DNA from: Sanghuangporus weigelae
Taxonomy: Eukaryota; Basidiomycota; Agaricomycetes; Hymenochaetales; Hymenochaetaceae
Direction: 5' to 3'
NCBI GenBank assembly: GCA_033182465.1
Contig: CP137322.1
Location: forward strand, 558,001 to 622,000
Length of the DNA stretch: 64,000 bases
Shown here: piece by piece, positions 46,244-55,075 of the stretch
Position numbering within the stretch: position 1 is the first letter of the stretch
Layout: every line of letters starts with the position of its first letter
Made by a program: the position numbers and the translations under genes
Notes under the pieces: model-generated
The model's input: only the letters and a program-made list of their open reading frames with translations
What the model was told of the DNA's origin: nothing
Databases searched by the model: none

Positions 46244-47320
46244 TTACAAATCTTCGGATTCTTCAGCCTCAGGTGTAGTCTGGGCCGAGTTCGCTGGGGT
46301 ATATAGTTCCCTGCTTTCACCTTCTTCACTTGACTCTGTATCGTCGGAGTGTATGTACATATCCTCCTGTTCCGACATAGTAAGCATCTCGTCCGGCTGG
46401 TAGAGTTCGTTCGGGTACTGGTAGACTGAGATCATCAGATCTTCCAGCAAGGGGTGTCGTGTAGCCTGTAGTTTTTCTCTGGCTTCTTCCTCTCGGTTGT
46501 TGAGTTCCATAAGGTAATGAGGGTCGTAGTTAACCTCTTTGCCTTCGACTACGTGGTGCTCGATGTTGTCGAGTGGTACCTCGTCCGTAGTAGAGTTCCT
46601 CGCTTCAATAACCGTTCGGTATCTCGTTCCTTCGTAATACTTCGTCATGTTAAGTACCGTCATGAACTGCATGGTGTGGGATGCATAGAAGCCCGTCTGG
46701 TCGGCTATGTATATAATGTACTTCATCGCATCGATGCTCATCGGATGATAGTGACTCCATCGCATCATTCGGTTAAGAATTGCGGTAGTCATGTCTCGTC
46801 GGTAGGCGCAAATTTGAATTGCCGAATGATAGATGCCCATGATGTTCTTGTATGTCGTTTCGTGCCTAAAGTCGATCTTGCCTCGGTGTAATGCTTGTGT
46901 TTCGAGTTCGATCGCGTAGGTTAGAAATGCATCATCATTGAGTCGGCGTAATGCTGCGTCTCGAGGGTTACTGAGTTTGAATAACCACTCGTCTGAGTGA
47001 TTCGCCATCATAAGGTGGGGTATTTCGTCTCGGTTGTGGTGGACTGCGTTCCACTTGTCGAATAGATCATCGAAGTACTTCCCTGGGCATAGGGGTACAA
47101 TCTCATCTTCGTAGTTCTCTTCGTTGAATCGGTTGCACAGCTGTGGCCATTGATAACGTTCGGTCGGTGGTCTGAGTGTAAATGTCCATTCTGGTGCATC
47201 TTCTGGTTGACAGAATGCATGTAGCTCGTCGAAGATAGGCATAGCTGAGTAGTGGTTCGTCTGCAGTGAAGTAGAGCTGTTGAGATTCGAGTTGTTGTTC
47301 CTTAGCTCGAAGTTCTCCAT
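46244..47320 (-). CDS. Unknown 358-aa ORF in the env position (copy M)
   Basis: Lies between pol and the 3' LTR in the sense orientation. Starts MENFELRNNNSNLNSS, then MPIFDELHAFCQPED, followed by a mostly helical Tyr/His/Met-rich body (NIMGIYHSAIQICAYRRD, WSHYHPMSIDAMKYIIYIAD) and an acidic Ser/Glu C-terminus. No signal peptide, no membrane span and no envelope features were found, so it is not an env gene by sequence. Copy P differs by one nucleotide near the start, which moves this ATG out of frame there. Function unknown. Confidence 0.65.
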   Translation of the reverse strand: MENFELRNNNSNLNSSTSLQTNHYSAMPIFDELHAFCQPEDAPEWTFTLRPPTERYQWPQLCNRFNEENYEDEIVPLCPGKYFDDLFDKWNAVHHNRDEIPHLMMANHSDEWLFKLSNPRDAALRRLNDDAFLTYAIELETQALHRGKIDFRHETTYKNIMGIYHSAIQICAYRRDMTTAILNRMMRWSHYHPMSIDAMKYIIYIADQTGFYASHTMQFMTVLNMTKYYEGTRYRTVIEARNSTTDEVPLDNIEHHVVEGKEVNYDPHYLMELNNREEEAREKLQATRHPLLEDLMISVYQYPNELYQPDEMLTMSEQEDMYIHSDDTESSEEGESRELYTPANSAQTTPEAEESEDL

Positions 47321-47495
47321 GTTTTATACCATCTTGTTGGTATGTCGGCGATGTCTTGCCTAATTCTTCTATCTCTGCTCTCGCTTTGGTGTGCCACATT
47401 GATGTCATCGCTTGGTAAGGTCATTGGGGACCTTACTCATCGTCTCTATTGTGGATCCATAAGCGGCTCCATCGGGTGGAGTGCATGTGATGCAA

Positions 47496-50400
47496 CTATT
47501 GCCTCATTCGTTTTCGTGCGGCGATCCATTGGTTAAGGTTCGGTGGCTGGATTGCCTGAGGATACTTTTTATGGAATGCTTCGATCATTTGATAGGAGTT
47601 CTTGAGGTTGTCAAGTGGCTCCCATGTTCGCTCCTGGTATCCTTTCCATTGGATAAGGTATTGGACCTTGCTCCGATGACGTCTTGTGTTATGAATTGTC
47701 TCCACTTCGTACTCTGCTTCTCCCTCCACTTCAATAGGTGGTGGTTCATCCAAAGTGGGTCTTCCAGGGTATTCCTTTCGTTTGTAAGGCCTGAGAAGAC
47801 TCGCATGAAACACTGGGTGGATCGGAAGGGTTTCGGGTAAGCGTAATCTGAATGACACTTGTCCGACTGCCTTCTCGACTTTATAAGGCCCTGCCCATTT
47901 CATTGCAAGTTTCTTCGTTGGTTCCAATCGACTGAGATTCCTCATGTCTAGTAACACTTCGTCTCCTGGCTTGTACTCTGGCAGTTTGCCTCGATGCAGG
48001 TCTGCATAAAGCTTCATTGCCTCATTCGCTTGCCTAATCGAATTATAGGCTTCTTGCTGTACTTGTCGAAGCTCCTCTAGGTGATTTATTGCTTCTGGGA
48101 CGTTTGAATCACCGGTCTCCGCAACGTCCAGGTGAGGATGCCATCCATACAGTGTATAGAATGGTGACTGATGTGTAGTACTGTGCTTCCTGTTGTTGTA
48201 GGCGAATTCTGCTATATCGATGTACTCTGCCCAATCTGTTTGTCGGTAGGACACATAGCAGCGTAAGTACTGTTCAAGCTCTTGATTTAGTCGCTCGGTT
48301 TGACCATCGGTTTGTGGATGATACGCTGTACTAGTTTTCCAATCGACATCGATGAGTCTGCAGAACTCCTTGAGGAATTGCGCGGTGAAGTTGCTACCTC
48401 GGTCGGAGATTACTCGTTTAGGGGCCCCGTAGTATTTGAAGACATGTTGGCGGAACAAACGTGCCAACTGCTTAGCATTGGGTATTCCTTGGCAAGGAAT
48501 GAACTTCCCCATTTTAGTGAGTTTGTCCACTATAACGAGTATCGCACTGTAGCCTTCATTGCTGACTGGTAAGTCGGTAATCAGGTCACAGGTTATGGTT
48601 TCCCATGGTTGATGTGGTGCCTCCAACGGTTGGAGCGGCGGATTTCGAAACTGTCGAATCGGTTTTGCACGCTGACATATGTCGCAGGTTGCGGTATATG
48701 CTCGGATCATTTCTTCCATCTTCGGCCAATAGTATGATCGCTTTACAAGCTCTATGGTCTTTTCTGCTCCTGGGTGGCCTGCAAGTTTGTGATCATGGCG
48801 CCTTCGGATTAGCAACGCTCGTAGGTTGGCGGACGGCGGGATATATAATGCATTGGTTACGTAGTGCAAGCCGTTCCTGTAACTGTAGCCGTTGCTCTGC
48901 TTGATCGCCTGAATTTCCTTCTTAGCCTCCTCGGTATTGTAGTTCCTCTTGATCGTTCGGATAATAGGATCAGAGATAGTGACCATTTCAGTTTCTAGCT
49001 TGTATAGACCGTTGATCTCTGTGCGTCGCAATGTTTGTTGCTTGATCGTATCAGGAGGTAATAAGGTAACTCCTAAGTTGTCCTTGTCCTCTGGCATATA
49101 GTCGGATCGTCGTGATAGCTCGTCAGCTTGGTTCTTCTTGCCTGGCCAATGGAGAATCTTGAAGTTATATCGTGATAACTCTAGTGCCCATCTTGCTTGA
49201 CGTCTCGATAGATTCTGAGCTGTCATGAAGTATCGGAGGTTTGCATGATCGCTTCGGATTGTTACTGGTTCTTTGGTTCCCTCCAATAGGTGTCTCCAAT
49301 GCTTGAGTGCTTCCATGATTGCTAGCATCTCTTTGTCATGCGTTGGATAGTTTCGTTGGGTGTTCGTTAGAGTTTTCGACATGAAACCTAAAGGTCTCAG
49401 TTCTCCTTGGTTGTCTTCTTGTTGTAAGACTGCACCAATCGCTACATCGGATGCATCGGTTTCCAATGTATATGATTTGTCTGGCTTTGGCATTGCCAAT
49501 GCGACTTCCATTTCGAATGCCTTCTTGATACTTTCGAATGCCTTATCTTGTGCCTCTGCCCATATGAACTTGCGATCCTTTTTGATAAGGTCGCCAATAG
49601 GTGCGAATGTATCGGCATAGTTCCTGATGAATCTTCGGTAGAAGTTACAAAATCCTTGGAACTTTCGAACTTGTCGTTTCGTCTTTGGCACTGGCCATTC
49701 GTGAATAGCTTTGAGCTTATAAGGATCCATCTGGATGCCTTTCGTTCCTACTACAAATCCCAAGTAGTCGAGCTGGGTTTGGAGGAAGTGACATTTCTCG
49801 ATTTTGAGGTAAATGTCGAGCTCTCGGCATTTCTGTAGAATTGCCCTGAGGAGTTTCCAATGTTCCTCTTCAGTTTGTGCTTGACCAATAAGGTCGTCCA
49901 AATAGTTGAGTGCTTCTTCTGTCCTGAGCCAATATTCGAAGTTGTCATTCATGAATCGTTGGAATACTGCAGGTGAGTTCTTCATTCCAAACATCATGAC
50001 CTTTGGCTTGTAGACTGCATTGCCAACTCGGAATGCTGCCTTCCACTCGTCTCCTTCTCGGATTCGCAGGTTGTTGTAACCTGATCGCATGTCGAGTGTA
50101 AAGAAGAATTTTCCTTTCTCCAGTTTCTCTGGGAGAACACTCATGATCGGTATCGGGTATGGATCTGATACTGTCGTGTCGTTGATGTCTCGGTAATCGG
50201 TTACTGCCCGTGCTCCTCCGTCTTTCTTTCCTACAAAGAAGACTGGTGCTGCTACCGGACATGGTTCATGTGGTTGAACCTTTTCAATCCATCCTTTGTC
50301 AAGTAACTCTTTGACATAAGCATCGAGTGCTGCCTGCTCTTCTCGTGTGAGCTTGATAATAGGCCTTGGTTTCGGTAATGGTACTCCTTCTTTGAGGTTA

Positions 50401-51974
50401 ATCGCCATATCCCATTTCGTATGCTTGGGTAACCTTCTTGACTTGTCAGGATCAAAGACATCTGCGTAGTCTTCTATTTCCTTTGGTAGGAGTTTTCGCC
50501 AATCTCGTTTCTGTGTTCCTAGTAGTCCTTCTGCAGCTGCCTTTTGTTGAGAATACTGCTGGGATACTGAACTCGCTTTGTTCAGAGGCTGTGAGACTTG
50601 GTTCTGCTGCCTTGGTGACCAATTTCGATTGATATCTAGCTCTAGCTTTGCAGCGAGCTCTTCCTTTCTGGTAAGGGTAGCTGGTTGGTTGGTCGTCCTA
50701 AGACTTTCAATGTCTTCTGGCTCTATATCGTGCATAGGAGTGTCTTCTGTTGTCTCCTGCTCGTCTTGCATCTCGATATCGCTTTCGTTGTCTGCCCATC
50801 TTGTACGCTTCGGTGTGGGACTAGCTCCTCGCATTAACGATGCCGTTCTCGGTCGTATAATGCCTGCCACTGGCTTCTCTGGATACCGTGTCTTTCGTGG
50901 TCGTATCCTATACTTCATGCCCGGGTTTTCTTCTGGTGATGGCCAGAGTTCTTCATCTTCCGGCATGTTTTGCCTCAGTGGGTGTATCTTCTGTGGTGGT
51001 TGTTTCTTCCAACGTTTCGGAGAGTCGTTTATTTCCTCCTGTTCGTCTAGGCTATGCTTGCCTGTTACATCTTGTGTTTCACCTTCGGATGTCTGGTACA
51101 GTTGCCGTGCTGGGATCATCCGTCTCGGTATGTGCCTTGGTCGTCGTTGCACTATACTCGTTCCTTGTGGTGCCTGTTTCTTCCATCGCTTGGGAGTGTA
51201 GTTTATTTCCTCCTCATCTCGATGATGCTTGTTTGCCGTTTCCTGTTGTGGCTGTTTCGTTGCAGAGTCTGGTATATTTTCCGTGCTCGGACTCTTCACT
51301 TCTGGCGTCTGTTTTGCCTGTTCCAGTCTTGGTGTTGCTGGTCTGGTTTCCGGCTTCGCTTGTGGCTTCGTTTCGTGAGAGTGTCCGTTGTTGTCTCTCC
51401 TTGGCGCAAATATTATTCCTGGTGCTCCAGAGTGTCGATAGTTGTCTCTGTCCTGAGCCTGTTGCTTCGTGTTATGCCTAGGTCTTGTCTTGTCAGGTTT
51501 GCCTTTCGTTTGCCGTTTCCGTTTGCGCTTCCTGTGCCTTCGCTTCTTGGTAGCTCGTATGACGTTGAGCTCGAATGGTATCGAATTACCATTCCGATTC
51601 CATACTTGATTCTTCCAATCAATTTCGGGATTGACTTTGGCCAAATAGTCAATTCCTAGGATCACTTGATCCTGTCCTGTGGTTGCTACTGCCAACGTTT
51701 GTGGCTGCGGTTTAGGTCCATCAAAAATTAATGTGTAGACCTCGTGCGTGATTGCTCCTCCTTGGTTGGGACTTCCATCCGCATTATTCAAAGGTCGAGG
51801 GTGATCAAGCCTCTTTTTGAATAGGCTGTAGTGTCGTACCAAGTTGGGGTGTATCGTGCTGCATGTAGCTCCGGAATCGATTAACGCTTTGACTGCTAGG
51901 GTCTTTGTTCCAACCTTCACTCGAATAGGTAATCGGGGATGCAATGCTTGTATTGGCAATCGCTTATTGTACAT
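47496..51974 (-). CDS. pol: Pol polyprotein of gypsy copy M (PR-RT-RNase H-IN-chromodomain), 1492 aa
   Basis: Intact frame. Aspartic protease ALIDSGATCSTIHP with catalytic D33. Then a long basic linker (about residues 150-500). Reverse transcriptase with DYRDINDTT, FFTLDMRSGYNN, GMKNSPAVFQRFMND and catalytic YLDD at 691-694. RNase H with TLETDASDVAIGAVLQQ and DKEMLAIMEALKHW. Integrase with an H-H-C-C finger (HKLAGHPGAEKTIELVK ... CDICQRAK) and DD35E core (CDLITDLP, ISDRGSNF, QTERLNQ). A chromodomain at the end has VQYLIQWKGYQERTWEPLDN. About five residues differ from copy P. Both copies look catalytically complete, so this copy was active recently but is now cut off from its own gag and 5' LTR. 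Confidence 0.95.
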   Translation of the reverse strand: MYNKRLPIQALHPRLPIRVKVGTKTLAVKALIDSGATCSTIHPNLVRHYSLFKKRLDHPRPLNNADGSPNQGGAITHEVYTLIFDGPKPQPQTLAVATTGQDQVILGIDYLAKVNPEIDWKNQVWNRNGNSIPFELNVIRATKKRRHRKRKRKRQTKGKPDKTRPRHNTKQQAQDRDNYRHSGAPGIIFAPRRDNNGHSHETKPQAKPETRPATPRLEQAKQTPEVKSPSTENIPDSATKQPQQETANKHHRDEEEINYTPKRWKKQAPQGTSIVQRRPRHIPRRMIPARQLYQTSEGETQDVTGKHSLDEQEEINDSPKRWKKQPPQKIHPLRQNMPEDEELWPSPEENPGMKYRIRPRKTRYPEKPVAGIIRPRTASLMRGASPTPKRTRWADNESDIEMQDEQETTEDTPMHDIEPEDIESLRTTNQPATLTRKEELAAKLELDINRNWSPRQQNQVSQPLNKASSVSQQYSQQKAAAEGLLGTQKRDWRKLLPKEIEDYADVFDPDKSRRLPKHTKWDMAINLKEGVPLPKPRPIIKLTREEQAALDAYVKELLDKGWIEKVQPHEPCPVAAPVFFVGKKDGGARAVTDYRDINDTTVSDPYPIPIMSVLPEKLEKGKFFFTLDMRSGYNNLRIREGDEWKAAFRVGNAVYKPKVMMFGMKNSPAVFQRFMNDNFEYWLRTEEALNYLDDLIGQAQTEEEHWKLLRAILQKCRELDIYLKIEKCHFLQTQLDYLGFVVGTKGIQMDPYKLKAIHEWPVPKTKRQVRKFQGFCNFYRRFIRNYADTFAPIGDLIKKDRKFIWAEAQDKAFESIKKAFEMEVALAMPKPDKSYTLETDASDVAIGAVLQQEDNQGELRPLGFMSKTLTNTQRNYPTHDKEMLAIMEALKHWRHLLEGTKEPVTIRSDHANLRYFMTAQNLSRRQARWALELSRYNFKILHWPGKKNQADELSRRSDYMPEDKDNLGVTLLPPDTIKQQTLRRTEINGLYKLETEMVTISDPIIRTIKRNYNTEEAKKEIQAIKQSNGYSYRNGLHYVTNALYIPPSANLRALLIRRRHDHKLAGHPGAEKTIELVKRSYYWPKMEEMIRAYTATCDICQRAKPIRQFRNPPLQPLEAPHQPWETITCDLITDLPVSNEGYSAILVIVDKLTKMGKFIPCQGIPNAKQLARLFRQHVFKYYGAPKRVISDRGSNFTAQFLKEFCRLIDVDWKTSTAYHPQTDGQTERLNQELEQYLRCYVSYRQTDWAEYIDIAEFAYNNRKHSTTHQSPFYTLYGWHPHLDVAETGDSNVPEAINHLEELRQVQQEAYNSIRQANEAMKLYADLHRGKLPEYKPGDEVLLDMRNLSRLEPTKKLAMKWAGPYKVEKAVGQVSFRLRLPETLPIHPVFHASLLRPYKRKEYPGRPTLDEPPPIEVEGEAEYEVETIHNTRRHRSKVQYLIQWKGYQERTWEPLDNLKNSYQMIEAFHKKYPQAIQPPNLNQWIAARKRMRQ

Positions 51975-52077
51975 CGCTTCACTGGGGTTGAACCCAGGAG
52001 GTTTGAAACACTGGTTGTTGAAACCTTTCTCGTCACCCTTGTCACACTCACATCGCGCAGTCTCGTTCGATGGAGGT

Positions 52078-52119
52078 CTTAATCTTTTCCCTGTTGCTCT
52101 TTACTTGCTAGGGATTTGC
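52078..52119 (-). pseudogene. gag: 3' end of gag of copy M, cut by insertion of copy P
   Basis: Encodes the last 13 codons (KSLASKEQQGKD, stop at 52078-52080), identical to the end of gag in copy P. The GGGAAAA slip heptamer is kept (complement at 52084-52090). The break lies at 52119/52120, equivalent to position 56053 of copy P. Confidence 0.9.
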
Positions 52120-52469
52120 TGAAAGGATCCGCTCAAAAACTCGCATCAGGATCGACACGATCAACAGATCTACACGATCAGCTTTCCAAACGCGACCGGT
52201 AACCAAGCCAGCTATCAAAGGCCCAAGCAATCGAGCGGCCTAGGCAACAGTAACCCGTTACCACCCGAGCGCTAGAAGCACCGAAGCGGATACGTAATCC
52301 CGCTAACAGCTAACACCGCCGACCGCCTATTACCGCGGACTACCACTCTAACGCCGCCGACCAAGCAACCAGAGCGACCTCGATCAAAAGAAGCGATCAA
52401 ACTTCTTAGAAGTCCAGAAGCACAACTACTAAAGCCTAAACGCTAAAAGGCTAAAGGCTAATAAGGTTT

Positions 52470-53111
52470 ATGGAGACCTCACTGGCATTTCAGCACTGTC
52501 AAGTCTGTGCACGAGTTTACATGGTCCTTTATGAAGTATACTACTTAGTATGCACGGCAACGGTTGGTACGCGTGACTGTCACATCGAAACCGAGCGACA
52601 CCTTCAGGATACAATGCATTCCAATCCACCAAGCCCAATAGTACCCAAGAAACGAGAGGAACTCACGATCACAACTCGGACCCCTCGAACTGCGAACCCG
52701 ATAACTTGGAGAATGATTGGATGGTATAGACCGGAGTTGCACACACCATGTCCAGCATCTACGATACAGGCAAACCTTTATTTACCGAGAGATGCGAACC
52801 TGGAAACCAAGCAATTACAACTCCTTATACAACGAAGGATATGGCGCTACATTCGAGATATACGATACGAAGGCAAAGCATGGCTAGTCACCAGAACCCA
52901 GCAGAACCCACCAGCAGAGCTTATGCAGTTCATGATATGCCTTGGACCATACTCTACACCGACCCGACACCTTAACACTGACGTGCGAGTTATGCTTACC
53001 CTCGCTGGACCTCGAGATGAATTCCGAAGGATCACATACCGAGCAGCCTACATCGCTCCAAGAGCAAAGATGCCACTCAATGACGGCAATGACATCGTTA
53101 TGGAGTACTGA
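52470..53111 (+). CDS. U3-encoded 213-aa ORF (5' LTR of copy P), unknown function
   Basis: Open from ATG to TGA with no lesions, same product as in the other two young LTRs. Body contains RHLQDTMHSNPPSPIVPKKR, then REELTITTRTPRTANPITWR, LLIQRRIWRYIRDIRYEGKA and LMQFMICLGPYSTPTRHLNT. No domain recognised. An LTR of 1.5 kb is long for this group, and this frame fills about half of U3. Because it is upstream of the predicted start of transcription, this 5' copy would be expressed only from another promoter. Confidence 0.55.
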   Translation: METSLAFQHCQVCARVYMVLYEVYYLVCTATVGTRDCHIETERHLQDTMHSNPPSPIVPKKREELTITTRTPRTANPITWRMIGWYRPELHTPCPASTIQANLYLPRDANLETKQLQLLIQRRIWRYIRDIRYEGKAWLVTRTQQNPPAELMQFMICLGPYSTPTRHLNTDVRVMLTLAGPRDEFRRITYRAAYIAPRAKMPLNDGNDIVMEY

Positions 53112-53335
53112 CAGTGGAGCATTCCATATCGGAGCACCACCTCTATTGTCTCAGTCAGCAACTCCAAAGAATTCTGTCATAGTGGAGACGACCTTACAAA
53201 GATTGGAGCAAAGTGGAGCGAAGCGCAGCAGGATGACAAAGGAACAGATGTAAAGGTGGAGGAAAGTGGAGTAAAGTGGAGTAAAGTGGAGACAGGATGA
53301 GTAAGAAATAGGACGGAAAATGGAATATCTGGGAG

Positions 53336-53371
53336 CATAAATAGTTGTAGGATTAGGCCCTCATTTCCCCA
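53336..53371 (+). promoter_or_regulatory. Predicted core promoter of the gypsy LTR: TATA-like box and transcript start
   Basis: CATAAATAG at 53336-53344 is followed about 30 bp later by ATCTTTCGATCC (53371-53382), whose complement is the primer-binding site. The start at about 53371 is inferred from this pairing and the spacing. Confidence 0.6.
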
Positions 53372-53643
53372 TCTTTCGATCCTCTTAACACACTGGTGTA
53401 AAGCTTGCCCTACAGCGAGCTATTACTGTGTGCTTTGTACTATCACGCCTCTTGGAAATCCCAATCTGCTTTACTATTACCTCGTATCTGAAAGCATCCA
53501 TAACTCGGACCGCGACTAGGAAGGCTAGTAAGGGACCGCGTGGTACAGCCAGACGTGGGTAGATAAGATCACCTCTGCACAACACACCGCTGCTTAGGCA
53601 AAAGGATCAAACCGGTGTAACCCCGGGCCTACTCCCTAACATT

Positions 53644-53655
53644 GGATCGAAAGAT
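53644..53655 (+). other. Primer-binding site, self-complementary to the predicted 5' end of the transcript
   Basis: GGATCGAAAGAT begins 2 nt after the LTR end and pairs perfectly (12 of 12) with ATCTTTCGATCC at 53371-53382. Tf1/sushi elements prime reverse transcription by folding the mRNA 5' end onto such a site instead of using a tRNA. Confidence 0.7.
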
Positions 53656-53702
53656 CACTCGCTAGTTTTACCACCACCTCTCACGGGCAAGGTTCTTGGC
53701 TA

Positions 53703-54044
53703 GTGTTTTATCGAGGCGAGGACCGTCGACCTCAAGCCCCTATCGACGTCACTAGTTTCGAGACTAGTACCCATATCGAATCCTCAGGACAAGTGCACAT
53801 CCTGGAGAACGACAAACCCGATTCACTTAAATCACACATCTACTATCATAACCCCTACAACGACGAAGTGTACCTAATAGCAAAGGCATCTGGTAGCCCT
53901 GCAGTTGGGAGCACACAAACAACAACCACGAAAGTAGCAGCAGTCCCTTCCACTATTGCTACATTCGACGAGAAAGGAACTACTTGGTTAACAGCACCAA
54001 GGAACAATAACCCTGAAGCATCAGGCGAGAAACGAAGTTCATGA
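53703..54044 (+). CDS. ORF0 of gypsy copy P, upstream of gag, no ATG in frame
   Basis: The frame is open from 53640 to the TGA at 54042-54044 but contains no ATG; 53703 is a GTG. Product contains SGQVHILENDKPDSLKSHIY and NPYNDEVYLIAKASGSP, not recognised. Its stop overlaps the ORF1 start in ATGA. Translation would need a non-AUG start, a spliced leader (a GTAAGG-type donor is present in R near 53527) or it may not be coding. Confidence 0.4.
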   Translation: MFYRGEDRRPQAPIDVTSFETSTHIESSGQVHILENDKPDSLKSHIYYHNPYNDEVYLIAKASGSPAVGSTQTTTTKVAAVPSTIATFDEKGTTWLTAPRNNNPEASGEKRSS

Positions 54045-55075
54045 ACCGATCAGGAAACGCCAACAACAGAAGTAACGGTCATCGAACGAACGAACGGGCG
54101 AACGATAATCAAACGAGGTTCACACCTAGATCCCTCGACGAACGAGTTCAACATATCACCAACAGGCTACGTAGTCTGGAAAGCGATCACGACATACTAT
54201 ACGCGACAACGAACCACAGCATATTGTATCCACCAGTGATCAGAAGGCTACAAGAAAGGGTTGAAAGACTGGAAGAACGAACTGCAAACACGGGGCAGTC
54301 AAACAGTCTACCAACCGGAGCATACGCGACAGCAGTAGGAGATCGATTCGAAGCACTCGAAACAACTACTCGAAGAATTGGAGCACAGGTAGCAGCTCTA
54401 GAGAGATATACTCTGGAATTGGATCGAGCAGCAGGGGCACTCAATCAACGGGTCATAGACGGAAACGGAGTACTTGACCGAGAGCTCAACGCTATCCGGA
54501 ACAGGATTACTGCTCAGGAACAACAACTACAAACGATTGAGACGAGAGTCGGAGAGCTTAACAGGACAGCTCTAGATCAACCAAGGATTGTTCAAGACAT
54601 CCATAACCTGCGAGAAGCCCTACTCCAACTAGGACAAACAATCGAGTCGAGTCAACGCACCTACGCAGCTATACTCACATCGGTACAGACAACCGAAACC
54701 ACCTCGAGGAACATACTCGAACACGCTCAACGAATTCGAGAAGTAGCTCAGGCAGCACAACGCTGGGAATACTTTCTACCAAGAGAGAGAGCCCAACAGG
54801 AACAGAGTTCTGACGAATCAGTGTCCTCAGACGAAGAAGCATCACGAAGGCCATTCTTACTCAGAACCCCACCTCGAACGGTTATTATCCAAGTACCAAC
54901 AGTACCTGCAGTACCAGCAAGTGGTTCAGTAGCAACCCAAGCGCCAGAGAATCCACCACCACCATCCTATTCACCACCAGCAGTGCCCATAAGCACTTAC
55001 GATCATGTCGACAACCGACCAGAAGGTGCAAGCACTGGAGCAGCAACTACAGACTCTTCAGACACAACTCTCTAA
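54041..55075 (+). CDS. ORF1 of gypsy copy P: 344-aa coiled-coil protein upstream of gag
   Basis: Starts MNRSGNANNRSNGHRTNERA. From about residue 35 to 240 it is a heptad-like coiled coil (RLQERVERLEER, VAALERYTLELDRAAGALNQ, AQEQQLQTIETRVGEL, LREALLQLGQTIESSQ), followed by an acidic Ser patch and a Pro-rich C-terminus (NPPPPSYSPPAVP). The last 71 nt overlap the gag start in another frame. Gypsy elements normally begin with gag, so an extra coiled-coil ORF here is unusual. It could be an accessory nucleoprotein or an assembly factor; this is inference. PPPPSY resembles late-domain-like Pro motifs, but only superficially. Confidence 0.6.
   Translation: MNRSGNANNRSNGHRTNERANDNQTRFTPRSLDERVQHITNRLRSLESDHDILYATTNHSILYPPVIRRLQERVERLEERTANTGQSNSLPTGAYATAVGDRFEALETTTRRIGAQVAALERYTLELDRAAGALNQRVIDGNGVLDRELNAIRNRITAQEQQLQTIETRVGELNRTALDQPRIVQDIHNLREALLQLGQTIESSQRTYAAILTSVQTTETTSRNILEHAQRIREVAQAAQRWEYFLPRERAQQEQSSDESVSSDEEASRRPFLLRTPPRTVIIQVPTVPAVPASGSVATQAPENPPPPSYSPPAVPISTYDHVDNRPEGASTGAATTDSSDTTL

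Larger units (their letters stand above)
43753..52119 (-). mobile_element. Ty3/gypsy chromovirus copy M (minus strand), interrupted in gag by copy P
   Basis: Its 3' LTR is at 43753-45264. Reading leftward along the plus strand from 52119 one meets the last codons of gag, pol (51974-47496), an unknown ORF (47320-46244), an antisense spliced gene (45389-45704) and the polypurine tract complement (CCCCCCCTAAG) beside the LTR. The rest of gag, the upstream ORFs and the 5' LTR are absent here and should lie beyond copy P, to the right of this window. Candidate target duplication GAATC at 43748-43752. Confidence 0.9.
52120..53641 (+). repeat. 5' LTR of gypsy copy P (1522 bp)
   Basis: TGAAAGG...CTAACA, with TG/CA ends. 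Predicted U3 52120-53370 and R-U5 53371-53641. U3 holds the 213-aa ORF and, at about 53250-53290, tandem 10-bp AGTAAAGTGG-type units (one more than in copy M). Confidence 0.92.

Noticed and set aside
46244-47320. Considered ORF-X as an envelope gene
   Set aside because: No signal peptide, no membrane span and no furin-like or fusion features; position alone is not evidence.
50578-51659. 200-residue antisense frames opposite pol (also 56513-57594)
   Set aside because: They lie over the biased, basic PR-RT linker and are shadows of its composition; no start context, splice signal or domain supports them.
52942-53253. 103-codon frame inside the LTR overlapping the 213-aa ORF
   Set aside because: Alternative frame; less well kept between copies than the 213-aa frame and runs into the 10-bp repeats.
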